Shown piece by piece: positions 61,823-64,000 of a stretch of DNA of 64,000 nucleotides. Position numbers and translations under genes: made by a program. The number at the start of each line of letters is the position of its first letter. Within the stretch, counting starts at the first letter, position 1. The notes below the pieces were generated by a model that worked only from the letters and a program-made list of their open reading frames with translations, searched no databases and was not told the origin of the DNA. This stretch comes from Aquimarina sp. RZ0 (GTDB lineage: Bacteria; Bacteroidota; Bacteroidia; Flavobacteriales; Flavobacteriaceae), in the NCBI RefSeq assembly GCF_008370685.1, contig NZ_VTZU01000016.1, positions 1 through 64,000 on the forward strand, given 5' to 3'.

Positions 61823-64000
61823 TTATCTGATTAAAGTAAAATGGCTGCGATATTTTTCAGATCTGTCTTTTAGCTCTGCAGTAAACCAGTAATCTGTAGC
61901 AGGTAAGGGAACACCTTTATAAGTTCCATCCCATCCTTTTTCATTAGGATCTAATTGTTTTAATAATTTTCCATATCGATCAAAAATATAGATATCCATC
62001 GCAGGTATTTCAAAATCGCCAATTACATTCCAGAAATCGTTAAATCCATCATTATTAGGTGTGAAAAAATTAGGAAAACCTAAGACAAATATTATTTCCG
62101 TAATAGCACCACAGTCATTACCACCAGAGACCGTTACTTCATGGACACCCAGGGAAACATTATCAAACCTGTTACTTTCCTGAAAAGCACCTCCATCCAA
62201 AGAGAATTCAAAAGGTCCTTCTCCAGTTACATTTGCTAGAATTCCATTATTTTGAGAAAAGACACCTTCTGTTAATGATAATATTAAATTTTCGGGTCCA
62301 CTATCAAATACTACAGTAACTGATGCTTCTTCCGTACAGCCAGAGGTTATATCCGTATATAATACATCATAGGTTCCGGGTTCTCTAGCAGTAATCAGAG
62401 GAGCCACTTCTCCTGTTATTGGGACACCTTCGAGCATCCAAACAAAAGTATACTGAGTAGCATCCAGTTCAGTAGTAATGATTGGGTACTCAAATCCTTC
62501 TACAGGAGCTCCATTTTGATCAACGCAGATAGTTTTTGGATTGTCTAATGTTATTTGAGGGCAGCTACAATCAGGTGTCATTACTGTTAATGTAGAAGAG
62601 CAGGAAGCAAGGTTGGTAGCATTTGCAGTAATTTCAATAGCGGTTCCTTGTGGGATGTTAAAAATTCTATTGCCATCAGAATCAACCTCTCCAGCAGTAG
62701 TTGTTATATTACTTTCAGTATCTACATCATAGATTACTTCATAAGTAGTATCAGTACAGTTCGTGCTGATGAGTGTTATTGTGGGCAATACTACCGTATT
62801 GACAGTTACAGTTGCCTGATCTGTTCCACAATCATTTTCTGATGTTACAGTATAAGTATATACTCCTGCGGTATCAGTTGCAGGATCAAAAACACCTGCT
62901 CCACTTGTTAGTAGTGGATCCCAGCTTCCTCCAGTATCTGGTGTGCCTTCTAATATGGTAAAAAGATCTATGGTCGTATCATTCGCACAAATATCTATAG
63001 TTCCAGGCTCTCCCGCATTTAGGATAGGGGTGACAGTTACTGTTACAGTTGTTTCATCTGTACCACAATTATTTTCTGATGTGACCGTATAGGTATATAC
63101 TCCAGCGGTATCTGTTGCAGGATCAAAAACACCTGTTCCACTTGTTAGTGGCGGACTCCAGATTCCTCCAGTGTCTGGTGTGCCACCGATAATCGTAAAA
63201 AGATCTGTAGTTGTTGCATTCGCACAGATATCTACAGTTCCGGGTTCTCCAGCATTTTGGATGGGAGTAATGGTAACAGTTACAGTTGCCTGATCAGTAT
63301 TACATTCTCCAGGCGTTGAATCGAATGAGTATGTATATACTCCTCCAAGGTCTACTGCAGGATCAAATACTCCGGTACCACTAGTTAAAGCTGGAGTCCA
63401 GCTTCCTCCGGTATCCGGTGTACCTCCTAATATTGTAAATAAGTCAATGCTGGTAGCAGATTCACATATATCTATAACACCATCAGTTCCGGCATCAGGA
63501 GCTGTTATATAGGTAACAACAACATCAGCAGAATCAGGATCAGGACACAAAGTGCCTATAACGGTGTAGGTATATGTGCCAGGAGGATCAATTGCAGGGT
63601 CAAAAACTCCAGTTCCGCTTGTCAATGTAGGACTCCAAGTTCCACCAGTTGATGGCATATCACCCAATAGTGTAAATAGATCGATGGTAGTGGTACTACC
63701 AGCACAGATATCCAGAGTTCCATCCGCTCCTGCATTAGGGGAATCAGTACCTGTAACATCTATATCATCGGTTAATGTAACAAGATCTCCATTACAATTA
63801 GTGTATATAATTTCGGCAGTATAGTTAGTATCTACTGTAGGACACACATTAATAGTTACAGTATTACCTATGTTATTTCCAGCATCATCAAACCAATTGA
63901 TTTCATAGTTTGGGTCTCCATTAGGAGTAAACCTCCAGGCTTCATTAGTTGTTTCCCAGGGGCTGTCAGAAGTATTTCTTCCAGGAGGCACATATGCAAT
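61823..64000 (-). CDS. Adhesin-like repeat protein with gliding-motility C-terminal (CHU_C) T9SS sorting domain, 5' end outside the window
   Basis: The frame stays open through the right edge, so only the C-terminal 726 or so residues are seen. Four modules of about 79-80 residues follow each other (AGxxGxxDIC, DLFTILGGTPDTGGxW, LTSGTGVFDPA, GxYTYTV), then two less regular domains (with VYDVDTESN and ITLDNPKTICVDQNG). The final 90 residues, FPNFFTPNNDGFNDFW ... FDRYGKLL ... GWDGTYKG, are the CHU_C gliding-motility type B T9SS tail. The protein is probably anchored on or released from the cell surface and may help in adhesion. The module pattern suggests tandem duplication. Confidence 0.88.
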   Translation of the reverse strand: MAYVPPGRNTSDSPWETTNEAWRFTPNGDPNYEINWFDDAGNNIGNTVTINVCPTVDTNYTAEIIYTNCNGDLVTLTDDIDVTGTDSPNAGADGTLDICAGSTTTIDLFTLLGDMPSTGGTWSPTLTSGTGVFDPAIDPPGTYTYTVIGTLCPDPDSADVVVTYITAPDAGTDGVIDICESATSIDLFTILGGTPDTGGSWTPALTSGTGVFDPAVDLGGVYTYSFDSTPGECNTDQATVTVTITPIQNAGEPGTVDICANATTTDLFTIIGGTPDTGGIWSPPLTSGTGVFDPATDTAGVYTYTVTSENNCGTDETTVTVTVTPILNAGEPGTIDICANDTTIDLFTILEGTPDTGGSWDPLLTSGAGVFDPATDTAGVYTYTVTSENDCGTDQATVTVNTVVLPTITLISTNCTDTTYEVIYDVDTESNITTTAGEVDSDGNRIFNIPQGTAIEITANATNLASCSSTLTVMTPDCSCPQITLDNPKTICVDQNGAPVEGFEYPIITTELDATQYTFVWMLEGVPITGEVAPLITAREPGTYDVLYTDITSGCTEEASVTVVFDSGPENLILSLTEGVFSQNNGILANVTGEGPFEFSLDGGAFQESNRFDNVSLGVHEVTVSGGNDCGAITEIIFVLGFPNFFTPNNDGFNDFWNVIGDFEIPAMDIYIFDRYGKLLKQLDPNEKGWDGTYKGVPLPATDYWFTAELKDRSEKYRSHFTLIR

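Noticed and set aside
62810..63660. CRISPR-like periodic repeats
   Set aside because: Period of 237-240 bases and intact reading frame; these are protein modules.

Overview
The window reads as chromosome of a marine flavobacterium (Bacteroidota, Flavobacteriaceae, possibly near Aquimarina or Tenacibaculum; the genus is inference). The DNA is AT-rich. Several promoters carry the Bacteroidota -7 element TAnnTTTG. Two large exported proteins end in type IX secretion signals (Por sorting tail; CHU_C gliding-type tail). CAL67264, DUF4294 and EttA proteins are typical of this group. No tRNA, rRNA, CRISPR array or intact insertion sequence was seen.

Layout. (1) 1-11182, mostly minus strand: a type VI secretion effector island, vgrG - TPR protein - 1470-residue PAAR/RHS effector with an ADP-ribosyltransferase-like tip - immunity gene. 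Downstream lie at least two older displaced tips with immunity genes, broken XRE regulator tails, a SLATT membrane protein between two related hairpins, and a perfect 50-bp GC-rich palindrome. No core T6SS genes are here. (2) 11.7-19.2 kb: housekeeping genes (CAL67264-ettA, PNPOx-HAD-CAT-like, CPBP protease, rdgB, kdsC, DUF2520), with repeat-rich gaps and a candidate small RNA. (3) 19.9-25.6 kb: a 1911-residue secreted metalloprotease-like protein. (4) 25.9-44.6 kb: a complete NRPS-independent siderophore locus. It holds a PLP decarboxylase, N-hydroxylase, MFS exporter, two tandem acyltransferase-NIS synthetase fusions, a fatty-acid hydroxylase-like protein, a membrane acyltransferase-like protein and a crotonase strongly resembling the DSF synthase RpfF. 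A convergent AraC regulator, a TonB receptor, a DUF4374 surface lipoprotein and a PepSY reductase-like protein follow. (5) 44.7-61.5 kb: lipoproteins, Nudix hydrolase, acetate symporter (two subunits) and acs, M42 peptidase, DUF4294, topoisomerase III, chorismate synthase, a DAACS symporter, and a LysR/decarboxylase pair. (6) 61.8 kb to the edge: the C-terminal part of a repeat-built adhesin-like protein.

The siderophore genes form a plausible pathway: decarboxylation of a diamino acid, N-hydroxylation, acylation, NIS condensation, export, then ferric-complex uptake and reduction. The decarboxylase and receptor promoters share a three-part layout (ATACGTCAT, 20 bases, TAnnTTTG, then a near-identical AT-rich palindrome), so biosynthesis and uptake are probably co-regulated by iron and the local AraC protein.

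The most unusual points are the RpfF-like enzyme and lipid-modifying genes inside a hydroxamate siderophore operon, and two dispersed repeat families with four copies each. One of these is a 162-bp element folding end to end into a hairpin whose arm differences are mostly G-U pairs in one orientation.
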